A DNA stretch of 64,000 nt from Enterobacter sp. ENT03 (GTDB taxonomy: Bacteria > Pseudomonadota > Gammaproteobacteria > Enterobacterales > Enterobacteriaceae), in NCBI RefSeq assembly GCF_019218745.1, contig NZ_JAHUXA010000011.1:1-64000 (forward strand), written 5' to 3'. Of the stretch, positions 25,215-32,892 are shown in pieces (position 1 is the first letter of the stretch; each line of letters opens with the position of its first letter). Below the pieces are notes generated by a model. The model saw only the letters and a program-made list of their open reading frames with translations. It searched no databases and had not been told where the DNA came from. The position numbers were made by a program, and so were the translations under genes.

Positions 25215-25682
25215 TTAGATGGAAAATTTTCGGCACTTTGTCGCTGATGCATTAAAATCAGAAGATATACCAGAAAGTTGTTCAAGACTCTGTTCAACAG
25301 AACGTTGGAACTCAAGAGCAGCTTCTGTACGCTGTTTTATGACGAGAGCGAAGAGTTCATCAGGTGTTTTTTCTAATAAAGTTTTTCTGTAGAGCATGGA
25401 TTCCTGAACCTTCTCAAGGCTCTTGGATGCAAGAGCCGATGCATGGCTAATAGGATTAAGTTCTTCAATAAATTTTTCAAACAGTGATTTTTTCTTTCGG
25501 TCTAATCTAAGGAGATCAGTGTGCGCAGATTTAAATTCTTTTGCTTCAATCAAGGGGGAGCCATTGGTTCTTAATCTGCGATATTCATCTCTGTATTCAG
25601 ACATCGTTGGATATTTTTTTAATGCTTTGATGGTGTTCAGATACTGAATTAAATCATTATTGTCTAATTTTACTTTTCTCAT
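25215..25682 (-). CDS. Uncharacterised helical element protein (155 residues)
   Basis: Protein of 155 residues, almost entirely helical by composition, with charged heptad-like stretches (DLLRLDRKKKSLFEKFIEELN, AALEFQRSVEQSLEQLSG). No signal peptide or membrane segment. It lies 100 nt downstream of the winged-helix protein gene on the same strand and convergent with the H-NST-like gene. It may be a partner of the replication or regulatory protein; no family is recognised. Confidence 0.55.
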   Translation of the reverse strand: MRKVKLDNNDLIQYLNTIKALKKYPTMSEYRDEYRRLRTNGSPLIEAKEFKSAHTDLLRLDRKKKSLFEKFIEELNPISHASALASKSLEKVQESMLYRKTLLEKTPDELFALVIKQRTEAALEFQRSVEQSLEQLSGISSDFNASATKCRKFSI

Positions 25683-25783
25683 ATATACCTCGTAAATAAA
25701 ATGGTGAATATATTTATATTACGAGATATAGTGTAAGTGTCAAATATAACCGGGAAATAAGAATGATAATATTCAGATGAAAA

Positions 25784-26485
25784 CTATATTCTTTCTTCTT
25801 GATCGACATCTTCAGGATAATCATAAAAAATGTTATCTTCTGAAACAGAGTCCCAGTCAATATCTTCTTCGGGAGTAGAAAGTAAAGGTTTATCATCTTC
25901 TTTATCGATGGGTTTTTCTGCATTGTTTGTAAGCACCGTATCTTTATAAACGGTGACGAATACGCCTTCTATACCTTCACTGGTCGTTCTCAGCGACTTC
26001 TTAACATATTCTTTCCTTGTGGCATTTAATGTTCTGTACTGGCCTTTCAGAAAGAGATTTGCGTTTATCATGGTATGCTTCCCTTCTTTGACCAGAATCC
26101 CTTTATTTATTAGCTTATTCCAGCATTTACATACGTTAGATTTGCTCATATTAAGCTCTTCTGCGAGTGCCGACTGAGATATACTGGCAATGAGGTTTCC
26201 ATGCTGCATGAGTTTACATAAGCGGATCATTATTGTGTATTCTGCACCAGACATATTTTTTCCGAGTTTTTCCAGATTATCAAGAAAAGCATGAACATAG
26301 GCTATTCCCGGTTGAATATCAGAACTTCTCTCTTTTTTTACATTCACGGTTATTTTATCTTTTTTGTTTCTGTTATAAAAACTGTAAATTTCCAGTTTCT
26401 GTTTGTCTGTAAAATGATTTCTGTTGATATATTCTTCCACTTCTTCACTGCTGGAGGTCATTATTGTATTGTAATCAATGCTCAT
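25784..26485 (-). CDS. Winged-helix protein, possible RepL-like replication initiator
   Basis: Protein of 233 residues. The central part (ISQSALAEELNMSKSNVCKCWNKLINKGILVKEGKHTMINANLFLKG, about 102-150) is a winged helix whose wing and following strand resemble plasmid RepL-type initiators and MarR-like regulators. The C-terminal third is very acidic. Upstream, 140-223 nt from the start codon, lie four 21-bp tandem repeats. A helix-turn-helix protein beside iterons fits a replication initiator that would maintain the excised circle, but an autoregulator remains possible. Confidence 0.6.
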   Translation of the reverse strand: MSIDYNTIMTSSSEEVEEYINRNHFTDKQKLEIYSFYNRNKKDKITVNVKKERSSDIQPGIAYVHAFLDNLEKLGKNMSGAEYTIMIRLCKLMQHGNLIASISQSALAEELNMSKSNVCKCWNKLINKGILVKEGKHTMINANLFLKGQYRTLNATRKEYVKKSLRTTSEGIEGVFVTVYKDTVLTNNAEKPIDKEDDKPLLSTPEEDIDWDSVSEDNIFYDYPEDVDQEERI

Positions 26486-26624
26486 CGGTTATCCTTTTAT
26501 TGTTTTTATGTTTATTCTATATAATGCAGGATATACTTTTGTCAAAAATAAATGTGAAAAAAGGAAAAATAATACACTTTTGCGAAATAGCGTTCACTTC
26601 TTTCTGGGAGTTTTAACTATAAAA

Positions 26625-26708
26625 AAGTTTCCACAGAAGAAACTTTGGTTTCCGTACAGGAAACTTCGGTTTCCACAGAAGAAACTTAAATTTCCGTACA
26701 GGAAACTT
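26625..26708. repeat. Four 21-bp iterons (alternating A-B-A-B) upstream of the winged-helix gene
   Basis: Four tandem units start at 26627, 26648, 26669 and 26690, exactly 21 bp apart (two helical turns). Each is itself an inverted repeat: GTTTCC-ACAGAA-GAAACTT in units 1 and 3, and GTTTCC (ATTTCC in the fourth) -GTACA-GGAAACTT in units 2 and 4. The even phase puts all sites on one DNA face. This is the arrangement of plasmid iterons or a high-affinity operator array. Confidence 0.85.
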
Positions 26709-26719
26709 TTTCCGTGAAA

Positions 26720-27326
26720 TCTCTTTTAAATATAATAGGTTACGCCTCCTTAATACTATAATATGTTTAATAACCTTAACGGGGAGTGTGCCGGTTAAAT
26801 GGCACCGTCTATTTTTCTGCTTTGTTTTTACTTGATGTTATGGACAGCAAGTGATTGTTTTATACAATCACGACGCGCTGCTGATTTTTTAGTAAATATA
26901 CAATTGTTTTTCCTCTACGTTATAGCGGCTACGCCGCAATTCTTTATGGATAAATCCATCATTAACAGGGATGAACCCTGTTTCAGCAATGTGATTGTTT
27001 TGGACAATCACGAAGTGCTACTGTGGATATTGTTTTTCTATAAACTTAAGGATAAATGCTATATATCGAAAAAGGATCTGATCTTTGGTAAAAGGATCCT
27101 TCCCATATTACAATTAAATAATGGAAAATGTGTTAGCCATTAAATCCCATTGGATATCAGCGTCAGGGCGTAGCCGTGCGGCAGCACATGAGCGTTAGCT
27201 CATAAGATAAATATCTTTTCAAAAGAGAGTAATAAACAGGCAGTAAACCTGTTCTGAAGGGTAAGTTAAATTGGATTTTCTTTAACAGGAAATGGTATTT
27301 TTATATAAGATAAGGAGGAGTATACA
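26720..27326. other. Hairpin-rich, possibly non-coding region after the iterons
   Basis: About 600 nt with many perfect inverted repeats: GTGATTGT-N5-ACAATCAC twice (26851-26871 and 26991-27011), AACAGGG-N5-CCCTGTT (26964-26982), ATGAGC-GTTA-GCTCAT (27188-27203), AAGATA-AA-TATCTT (27204-27217) and AACAGG-N7-CCTGTT (27235-27253). A 114-codon open frame (26799-27143) crosses these hairpins and has no convincing product, so I do not call it a gene. The region may be an origin, a regulatory RNA or decayed sequence. Confidence 0.45.
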
Positions 27327-27596
27327 ATGAAAGCTATAAAAATAATAAACATCTTTAAAGCGAAAGAAAACATTCCCTTTATGACCTGTTTGATCACCAG
27401 CATGGAGGTAAATGAAAAAGGAATAAACCTCACGCTGGAAAACGGTGAAAACATTTGCATTAAAGATTACGGTTATTACTTCCTGTCAGAAGCCGACGGT
27501 GATTTGGACAGGGAGAAAATGGTAAACAGCTATCGAAGGTTAATTTCTGAACTCGGCCAGATGAGTGAAGAAACGATAACATCATTAATGCCCTAA
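27327..27596 (+). CDS. Small uncharacterised element protein (89 residues)
   Basis: Protein of 89 residues with a very strong ribosome binding site (AAGGAGGAG, then TATACA, then ATG). The first half alternates hydrophobic and polar residues like a small beta structure (VNEKGINLTLENGENICIKDYGYYFLS) and the second half is helical. No family recognised. It lies alone between the hairpin-rich region and the lipoprotein cassette. Confidence 0.6.
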   Translation: MKAIKIINIFKAKENIPFMTCLITSMEVNEKGINLTLENGENICIKDYGYYFLSEADGDLDREKMVNSYRRLISELGQMSEETITSLMP

Positions 27597-27687
27597 GCTG
27601 AATACGTCATCATTGTTGATTTTGTCGTTGGTTTTTATAACTTCATGACAAACATCGCTTTTAAGTCAAATTGCAAATCGGTTAGTA

Positions 27688-27924
27688 TTGCATCAACTAA
27701 AACACAAAAATGACAAGGAAAAGGATCGTCAATACAACAATGAACTGACCCCGGAAGTGCTGGCAACAATGGATCAATCACCGTTTACGGCGGAACAACT
27801 GTCCGGGATGAATGATGAAACGCGGGCGCTCATCTCTGACCAGCAAGAATATTGTCGCCAGCATCCTGTTAATGCCATACACCGTATTCCCCCTTCTTCA
27901 CAAAGCAGCACTTCATGTCGGTAG
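27688..27924 (+). CDS. Doubtful 78-residue open frame
   Basis: The frame uses a TTG start at 27688 with no good ribosome binding site. The first 60 residues (ELTPEVLATMDQSPFTAEQLSGMNDETRALISDQQEYCRQHP) have a protein-like, helical composition, but the end is low in information. It may be a real small gene, a fragment of one, or chance. No family recognised. Confidence 0.3.
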   Translation: MHQLKHKNDKEKDRQYNNELTPEVLATMDQSPFTAEQLSGMNDETRALISDQQEYCRQHPVNAIHRIPPSSQSSTSCR

Positions 27925-28019
27925 TGCTGCTTCATTTCTAATCCTCTCCTACATCCAGCCAAAGCACATCAGCATTGGCTAGCCATCGCTCACAATCAGA
28001 TATATCAATTGATAAAAAA

Positions 28020-28150
28020 GATCGATATAAGATTATTGATAGCTTTAAGCGATTGATAACAGTTTATCGATCGGTTTTTCAATTGCTTTAATCGATCGAT
28101 GGGTTATTTTTGATAGTTTGTAACTATCATTTGTTTTTTATCGATCGATT
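28020..28150. repeat. Cluster of ATCGATCGAT palindromes with an intrinsic terminator
   Basis: ATCGATCGAT occurs exactly at 28091-28100 and 28140-28149, with related ATCGAT and ATCGATCGG at about 28022 and 28067. A hairpin TGATAGTT-TGT-AACTATCA (28111-28129) followed by TTTGTTTTTT lies between them and looks like a plus-strand terminator. The palindromes could be binding sites for a dimeric regulator of the following lipoprotein operon. Confidence 0.5.
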
Positions 28151-28298
28151 TAAACGATATGACGAACAACAAGAATAATTCAATTCTATCAATTGGTTAA
28201 ACAGACTGTTTGTGGATCGGGTGCGACCCGCTTCGGAATAGGAGCTTTTTTCCTTTCAATCCTGCCACGAACAGTCAGTTCGTTAACATTGATGGGAT

Positions 28299-28835
28299 AT
28301 GAAGATGAAAAAAATCTTACTTATGGCAGGCGCTGCTCTGGTTCTGGCGGGGTGTGGTGAGAAAGGCGACTTTGAGAAAGCGATCAATGCGAAGATTGGT
28401 CAATCAAAAACCTGTTTCTCACTGCGAAACAACGATGTCACATTCCCAATCCAGCTCTCTAAACCGCGCTTCGATGAAACAGGCACTGGAACAGGATCTG
28501 TGATCCTCGACGGCCTCGTAGAACAGGGCTTAATGGCTTTTGTAAAAGGCTGGGATAACAATACGCTTGGGATAACAGATGAAGGTAAACAAGCCAAAAT
28601 CTGGGATGCCAAAGAAGGTGTTTGTGTTGGTCGCCGCGTTGTTGATGAAGTGAAGGAATGGACTGAGCCGGGCAACGGCAATCAGAAAGTTGTCCGCGTC
28701 ACCTATACATGGAAATTAACTGATGTTCCATCATGGGTGGACAAAAGCGCGTTTTCTGGTGTGAAAGGGATGAATGAACCTGCTGATGGTGCCATGAATC
28801 TTGTTAAAACCAGCAATGGCTGGAAAGCGCTCTAA
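28299..28835 (+). CDS. Small lipoprotein of the element
   Basis: Protein of 178 residues with a clear lipoprotein signal (MKKILLMAGAALVLAGCGEKG, lipobox LAGC). The mature part has two further Cys (KTCFSL and GVCVGRR) that may form a disulfide, and a WKLTDVPSWVDKSAF block. No enzymatic motif. It is followed after 10 nt by a gene for a zinc-ribbon membrane protein, apparently one operon. Element-borne lipoproteins can mediate phage or plasmid exclusion at the cell surface; this is only a possibility here. Confidence 0.75.
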   Translation: MKMKKILLMAGAALVLAGCGEKGDFEKAINAKIGQSKTCFSLRNNDVTFPIQLSKPRFDETGTGTGSVILDGLVEQGLMAFVKGWDNNTLGITDEGKQAKIWDAKEGVCVGRRVVDEVKEWTEPGNGNQKVVRVTYTWKLTDVPSWVDKSAFSGVKGMNEPADGAMNLVKTSNGWKAL

Positions 28836-28845
28836 GGGGTCTATC

Positions 28846-29121
28846 GTGGAAAACAAAACTATTCAGTGTCCTTTTTGCCTGAAAGAGAGCCAGCGGGGTG
28901 TGCATGTTTGCACCGGCTGCATGGCGACTGTTTTATATGGGGCCTACCCCGGCTGGTATGCTTTCGTGATTATATTACTGACCTTTGGCCTATCTATACT
29001 TATCGGAATGTCTACAGGCATAGCAGGGGCTACCATCAGCTTACCAATCATTGCAGCTGTTGGGTTTGTCGCAGGTAAGGCGATCTTCTCTGATAATGTT
29101 GTATTCAGGAGAAGGATGTAA
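28846..29121 (+). CDS. Zinc-ribbon membrane protein
   Basis: Started at the GTG at 28846, which has AAGGGG at the right distance; the frame begins earlier, inside the lipoprotein gene, without support. The product is 91 residues. A CPFC...CTGC zinc ribbon occupies residues 8-26, followed by two hydrophobic helices (YAFVIILLTFGLSILIG and ISLPIIAAVGFVAGKAIF). Small zinc-ribbon plus transmembrane proteins are often subunits or regulators of membrane complexes. It is the second gene of the lipoprotein operon. Confidence 0.7.
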   Translation: MENKTIQCPFCLKESQRGVHVCTGCMATVLYGAYPGWYAFVIILLTFGLSILIGMSTGIAGATISLPIIAAVGFVAGKAIFSDNVVFRRRM

Positions 29122-29138
29122 AACCCCCTTACTGTAAA

Positions 29139-29182
29139 TGCAAAGAAACCATGTCTGCGGATCTAGGTGTGGTTTTTTTTGC
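29139..29182 (+). terminator. Terminator of the lipoprotein operon
   Basis: GCAAAGAAACCA pairs with TGGTTTTTTTTGC across an 18-nt loop, with eight T residues in the descending arm. It closes the upstream operon and isolates the retron-like module that starts about 100 nt later. Confidence 0.65.
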
Positions 29183-29224
29183 ATATAAAGATATTTTATA
29201 TTACAAAAAAGAATATAAAACATG

Positions 29225-29253
29225 TTGCCTATCAGGCAACAACTGTCTATTAT
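29225..29253 (+). promoter_or_regulatory. Candidate promoter of the retron-like ncRNA
   Basis: TTGCCT (29225-29230) and TATTAT (29248-29253) are 17 nt apart, giving a reasonable sigma-70 promoter with a start near 29260, about 30 nt before the a1 repeat. The -35 region overlaps a small hairpin, GTTGCCT-ATC-AGGCAAC. Confidence 0.5.
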
Positions 29254-29291
29254 CTGATCATGGACGAACGAACTCGTTTGTCTTTGCTCTT

Positions 29292-29580
29292 TAAAAACCT
29301 CTAGGATCGGTAAAGGACTGAGTAAAACTTTCAGTCAACCATTTCTCCAATACGAGATGTGGCCCATGTCCCTCTTCATTGTGATCGTGACCTTATGCGA
29401 AATGTGTATTGCAATCGTATATATACGATACGGCATTGTTTAATGCTGAAATGGCGGGGTATCCAATCAGTTGTGTTGGATGGGTGTTGGCTGGCTTTGT
29501 CTACGGTGTGCAACACGATCCACAGGACATTTTGGCGGGGGATGCAAGTTGCATCGTGTTGTTAAAATGAGAGGTTTTTA
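29292..29580 (+). ncRNA. Retron-like msr-msd RNA bounded by a1/a2 inverted repeats
   Basis: TAAAAACCTCT (29292-29302) and AGAGGTTTTTA (29570-29580) are perfect 11-nt inverted repeats 289 nt apart end to end, as the a1 and a2 arms of a retron transcript would be. Right after a1 comes AGG, offering a candidate branching G. Inside are stem-loops: GACTGA-N9-TCAGTC (29316-29336), a perfect palindrome ATCGTATATATACGAT (near 29414-29429), GCATT-GTTT-AATGC, ATCCAA-N9-TTGGAT, and a long-range 9-bp stem CAACACGAT (29511-29519) with ATCGTGTTG (29552-29560). A reverse transcriptase gene follows. The exact msr/msd boundary cannot be read from sequence. Confidence 0.7.
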
Positions 29581-29795
29581 TGAAAGATGTTTTAGATACT
29601 TTGCGCCAAGTGCGTGAAAAGAGCAAACACACTGTAGACAATAGCTCTTTGAAAGAACTGGATGATGCGATTCTGACCCTTGAAAAGAGAATCGAGGAGA
29701 ATTCTAAAGGCCACACAGCCTTAGATTATCTTTCTTTTATCGCGAAGATCTTTGCTTTAATTAAATATCTGAGCGGTGATTCTGATTTTCATTGA
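29580..29795 (+). CDS. 71-residue protein whose start lies in the retron a2 repeat (candidate effector)
   Basis: Small protein with a charged, coiled-coil-like N-terminal two thirds (VLDTLRQVREKSKHTV, LKELDDAILTLEKRIEEN) and a hydrophobic C-terminal helix (ALDYLSFIAKIFALIKYLSG). Its ribosome binding site GAGAGG and the A of its ATG are part of the a2 repeat, so the a1:a2 duplex would hide them. A short protein with a membrane-active tail under such control could be a toxin released when the ncRNA is processed or its folding is disturbed. This is inference; no family is recognised. Confidence 0.7.
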   Translation: MKDVLDTLRQVREKSKHTVDNSSLKELDDAILTLEKRIEENSKGHTALDYLSFIAKIFALIKYLSGDSDFH

Positions 29796-29820
29796 TATCT
29801 ACTGACTAAGGGGATTTGTT

Positions 29821-29877
29821 ATGTATCCATCTTCATTTTTTGAACGAGCAGCCAGCCATGTCAATCCCATTATCTGA
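29821..29877 (+). other. Possible 18-residue leader peptide
   Basis: An ATG at 29821, with AAGGGG 10 nt upstream, opens an 18-codon frame that ends at the TGA at 29875-29877, eight nt before the XRE start codon. It could couple translation of the XRE gene to upstream translation, or be chance. Confidence 0.3.
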
Positions 29878-29885
29878 GGTGCACT

Positions 29886-30167
29886 ATGTTAGATATTGGT
29901 TCAACCATTAAACTATGCCGTGAAGCACGTAAGTTCACACTGCAAGAACTATCAGATAGAACGGATTTAACTAAATCTTATTTATCTCGTATAGAAAACA
30001 ATCAAAGAGACCCCACTATTACAGCGTTAGAAAAAATATCATTAGCGCTACATATTCCTCTAAATATCATCATCCTTCTTTCTGAAAATGAGGAGACAAA
30101 TGATGATTTTTCTGATATCAATCGTATGCTCAAAAAAACTATAATGGATACATTAGTTAATGCATAA
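29886..30167 (+). CDS. XRE-family helix-turn-helix protein of the retron-like module
   Basis: Protein of 93 residues. The first 65 residues are a Cro/CI-type helix-turn-helix (LCREARKFTLQELSDRTDLTKSYLSRIENNQRDPTITALEKISLAL). The C-terminal tail is acidic. Its stop codon lies within the reverse transcriptase start region (8-nt overlap), so the two are translated together. Retrons of type VI in the published classification are defined by a small HTH protein next to the reverse transcriptase. It may regulate the module or be part of the defence complex. Confidence 0.85.
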   Translation: MLDIGSTIKLCREARKFTLQELSDRTDLTKSYLSRIENNQRDPTITALEKISLALHIPLNIIILLSENEETNDDFSDINRMLKKTIMDTLVNA

Positions 30168-31263
30168 AAATTGGAGTTATTCAAACAGGCCACTTGCTAA
30201 TTTAGAGTCTCTATTCAAATTACTGGAAACAAATGAAGAGAGGCTCTCCTATGTTTTAAAAAACAAAAGTAGTTATTTCAAAACGGTACCAGTAATAAGA
30301 AAAGGAAAAGCAAGAACGACGTATAAAGTGGTTGGTGAATTATTAAAAACACATGAACTTATTAAACAGCGTATTTTTTCAAAGATAACACTGCCTGAGT
30401 ATATTACTGGCGGTAGGAAAGGAGTCAGCTATATAGATGATTGTATATCTCATTGTAATAAATCAATTATCATTCAAGAAGATATGAAGGATTTCTTTCC
30501 TTCTATAAAAGAAGACCTGATAGTTAAAGCATTTCAATATTACATGAACTTCTCCCCTGAAGTTTCATCATTAATAGCCAAACTATCAACACTTGAAGGC
30601 TCACTTGTTCAAGGAACTAAGTTAAGTACTGATATTGCCAACTTAATATTTTTAGAAGAAGAGGCTCTTATAAGTGAGGAAGTCGGAAGATTAGGTGGGA
30701 ATTACACGAGATATGTCGATGACATAACTATTAGTTTCGAATCAGAAGTTAATAATGAAGATATTTCAAAAATAAAAACAATGATTTCGTCAATGGCGCT
30801 CAACAGTGGAGTTAGATTGAATAGAGATAAATCAAAAATTTTGAGGAATGGTCAGTCTAAAATTGTACATGGTGTAAAAGTAATCAAAGAGCTTAGGCCA
30901 ACACGAAAAAGAAAAAGTAATATAAGGATTTGTCTCTTCAATTTGAAGAAAAAAGTGACTGAAAAGGAAAATGTTATGGATGTTCTTGCGTTATACTTTA
31001 AAATTAGAGGGCTAATAAATACTTTAAAGCAGCAAGGCGATAAAAATCATGCTGAGTATATAGAACAAGCTAATCAGTTAGTCGCAGGTGTTGATAAAAA
31101 GGATGCAATAAAATCAATCAGGGGGATGAGAAAAATCAAGGACATCAGGAAATTAAGAACATTATATTCAAAATTAAAACCATTAGGTAATTCATCTAAA
31201 AGTTTATCTGCCATTTTGGATGTTGAATATAAAAGCTGTAAAAAAAACTTAATGGCTAACTGA
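30160..31263 (+). CDS. Retron-type reverse transcriptase
   Basis: Reverse transcriptase of 367 residues. Catalytic motifs are intact: QEDMKDFFPSI (107-116), the QG-containing LVQGTKLSTDIANLIF (149-164) and YVDD (185-188). Retron features are divergent but placed as expected: SYIDDCISH (90-98) at the region X position usually NAxxH, and IVHGVKV (235-241) at the region Y position usually VTG. It lacks maturase and endonuclease domains, so it is not a group II intron enzyme. It overlaps the XRE gene and lies downstream of the structured RNA with a1/a2 repeats. It should copy part of that RNA into msDNA. Confidence 0.88.
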   Translation: MHKNWSYSNRPLANLESLFKLLETNEERLSYVLKNKSSYFKTVPVIRKGKARTTYKVVGELLKTHELIKQRIFSKITLPEYITGGRKGVSYIDDCISHCNKSIIIQEDMKDFFPSIKEDLIVKAFQYYMNFSPEVSSLIAKLSTLEGSLVQGTKLSTDIANLIFLEEEALISEEVGRLGGNYTRYVDDITISFESEVNNEDISKIKTMISSMALNSGVRLNRDKSKILRNGQSKIVHGVKVIKELRPTRKRKSNIRICLFNLKKKVTEKENVMDVLALYFKIRGLINTLKQQGDKNHAEYIEQANQLVAGVDKKDAIKSIRGMRKIKDIRKLRTLYSKLKPLGNSSKSLSAILDVEYKSCKKNLMAN

Positions 31264-31314
31264 TTGGAAAACTACAGGTAAATCATACTGGTTTGTTATT
31301 GTTTTATTTTTTTT

Positions 31315-32817
31315 CTAATTAATACGATTTCTTGGTGGCCTTAAACGAGGAGTATGATTTTTATCATTTATTGTTGAAACATTCGGTATAAAATCCATGT
31401 TATTATCTACATTGACTTGTTCGTGCTTAGGACGACTAGGGAAGCGTTTTATCTCTGAAGGTGTAGGCTTGTAGTCATCTTGGTTAAACTTGGCTTGTTT
31501 CTCATATTGATCGCGAAGAACACGACCACCTAATACTTCATCAAAGACATAGTTTTCAGCAATACGTTTATCATGTTCTTCACTGATAATATCAACTTTA
31601 GTTTTGTCTGTCTTAGCCCATATGAATTTATCCCTGATAAAATAAACTAAGAAGGCAGTAAAACGTTTAAAAATATTATCCTGACGTGGAGTAGTCTGTT
31701 TCCTCTTCACACGGTCAGGGGAGCTTTTGGATGCCCTGTTTGGTATTTTAGAGGCGGGTGTTTTCAGAATAGTATTTGTTCCAGAATCAGAAATACTGCC
31801 CAATGATTTCTTACCAGCAACAACTTTACTGACTTTAGATTTATCACGATAGGATTTAACGCCACGCATACGAGTATGAGGAGCTGGCGCTACCAATACA
31901 GGTCTTTGTGGTTCACTGGCAGAAGAACCGGAGCGTGTTTTAGGTAATACAATCTCTTCTGGTTCAGCAAGATGTATAATCGTAAAGCTTCTGACATCAA
32001 CGACAATTTCAAGATCAAGTTCGCTGAATGTTTTGTAGACTTCAACTGCTTCCTGCTTGGCAGCATCACGAACAGCGTGTTCTGCGGCTCTTTGTTCCTG
32101 AGCTGCTTTACTACGCCATTTGGCACTGTGAATACGCTTCATGGCAGGGCGGTTCGTTTCAGCGGCTTTAGCAAGCCATAGCGCTTTTTCTTCATTATCT
32201 AAAGCTATTGCTGCTTTTTCTAACGCTTCTTCGTGCTGGGCTTGGAGAGAACGATGATCAATACGTTCTGGTGAACCAGCAGCAGTAAGATAGCTGTTAG
32301 CCATAGATGCCCATGATTCACGCCACAACACAGACATTTTTCTGTCATTCCAGCTTCTTTCTTTTTTACCAAAACCTTCCGGGCCTATGGTTTTTAATGT
32401 CAACATAACGTGAGCATGAGGGTTATCGCTATCGAGATCGTGGAAAGCGATATCGGCAATCATGCCTTTATCAACGAAATTTTTCTGACAATACTCAAGG
32501 ACAAGTCTTTTCTTGTCGTCATTGTTTAACTCGGCAGGTATGGCAACAACGAAATAACGGGATGTTTGACCATTGCTCTGGCGCTCAACTCTTTCAACTT
32601 CATTCCACAATGCTGTAGAGTCTTTTATGATGTGTTCTGGAGCATTAACAGGAGCTAATATGAAATGCCCGCATAAATCAGTACGGCGGCTATAATCATA
32701 TGTATCACCTGTTCTTTCATCTGTGATTCTGCAACGAGCATGATAAGCAGCCTTCGCAACGGAAGATCTGCCCTCACTTCGTTTTACAATTTTAAAATCC
32801 AGATGAAAAATAGCCAT
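31315..32817 (-). CDS. MobA/MobL-type relaxase (MOBQ family)
   Basis: Relaxase of 500 residues that would nick oriT and pilot the strand during mobilization. The N terminus has the MOBQ motif SSVAKAAYHARC with candidate catalytic Tyr25. The metal-binding three-His motif is His126 (AFHDLDSDN) with His134 and His136 (PHAHVMLTL). The C-terminal half is basic and low in complexity, likely for interaction with DNA or coupling protein. It is divergent from the MobC-like gene, with a hairpin-rich gap between them. No mating-pair formation genes are present, so a helper is needed. Confidence 0.92.
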   Translation of the reverse strand: MAIFHLDFKIVKRSEGRSSVAKAAYHARCRITDERTGDTYDYSRRTDLCGHFILAPVNAPEHIIKDSTALWNEVERVERQSNGQTSRYFVVAIPAELNNDDKKRLVLEYCQKNFVDKGMIADIAFHDLDSDNPHAHVMLTLKTIGPEGFGKKERSWNDRKMSVLWRESWASMANSYLTAAGSPERIDHRSLQAQHEEALEKAAIALDNEEKALWLAKAAETNRPAMKRIHSAKWRSKAAQEQRAAEHAVRDAAKQEAVEVYKTFSELDLEIVVDVRSFTIIHLAEPEEIVLPKTRSGSSASEPQRPVLVAPAPHTRMRGVKSYRDKSKVSKVVAGKKSLGSISDSGTNTILKTPASKIPNRASKSSPDRVKRKQTTPRQDNIFKRFTAFLVYFIRDKFIWAKTDKTKVDIISEEHDKRIAENYVFDEVLGGRVLRDQYEKQAKFNQDDYKPTPSEIKRFPSRPKHEQVNVDNNMDFIPNVSTINDKNHTPRLRPPRNRIN

Positions 32818-32892
32818 ACAATAAAAACAACCTCAATATAAATTTAAATATCAAACCAAAATATAAATCTCCAATGCGACTATGTTGATTTT

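Noticed and set aside
26625..26708. Considered as a CRISPR array
   Set aside because: The units are contiguous 21-bp palindromes without variable spacers, and no cas genes are present.
26799..27143. 114-codon frame after the iterons
   Set aside because: It crosses several perfect hairpins that repeat elsewhere, has a distant ribosome binding site, and its product looks like random translation of AT-rich sequence.
29359..29565. 68-codon frame inside the retron-like RNA
   Set aside because: It overlaps the structured region with multiple stem-loops and has no start context; the RNA explanation is better.
30160..31263. Considered as a group II intron or diversity-generating reverse transcriptase
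   Set aside because: No maturase or endonuclease domain, no intron RNA ends, and no template/variable repeat pair nearby; XRE gene and a1/a2 repeats favour a retron.
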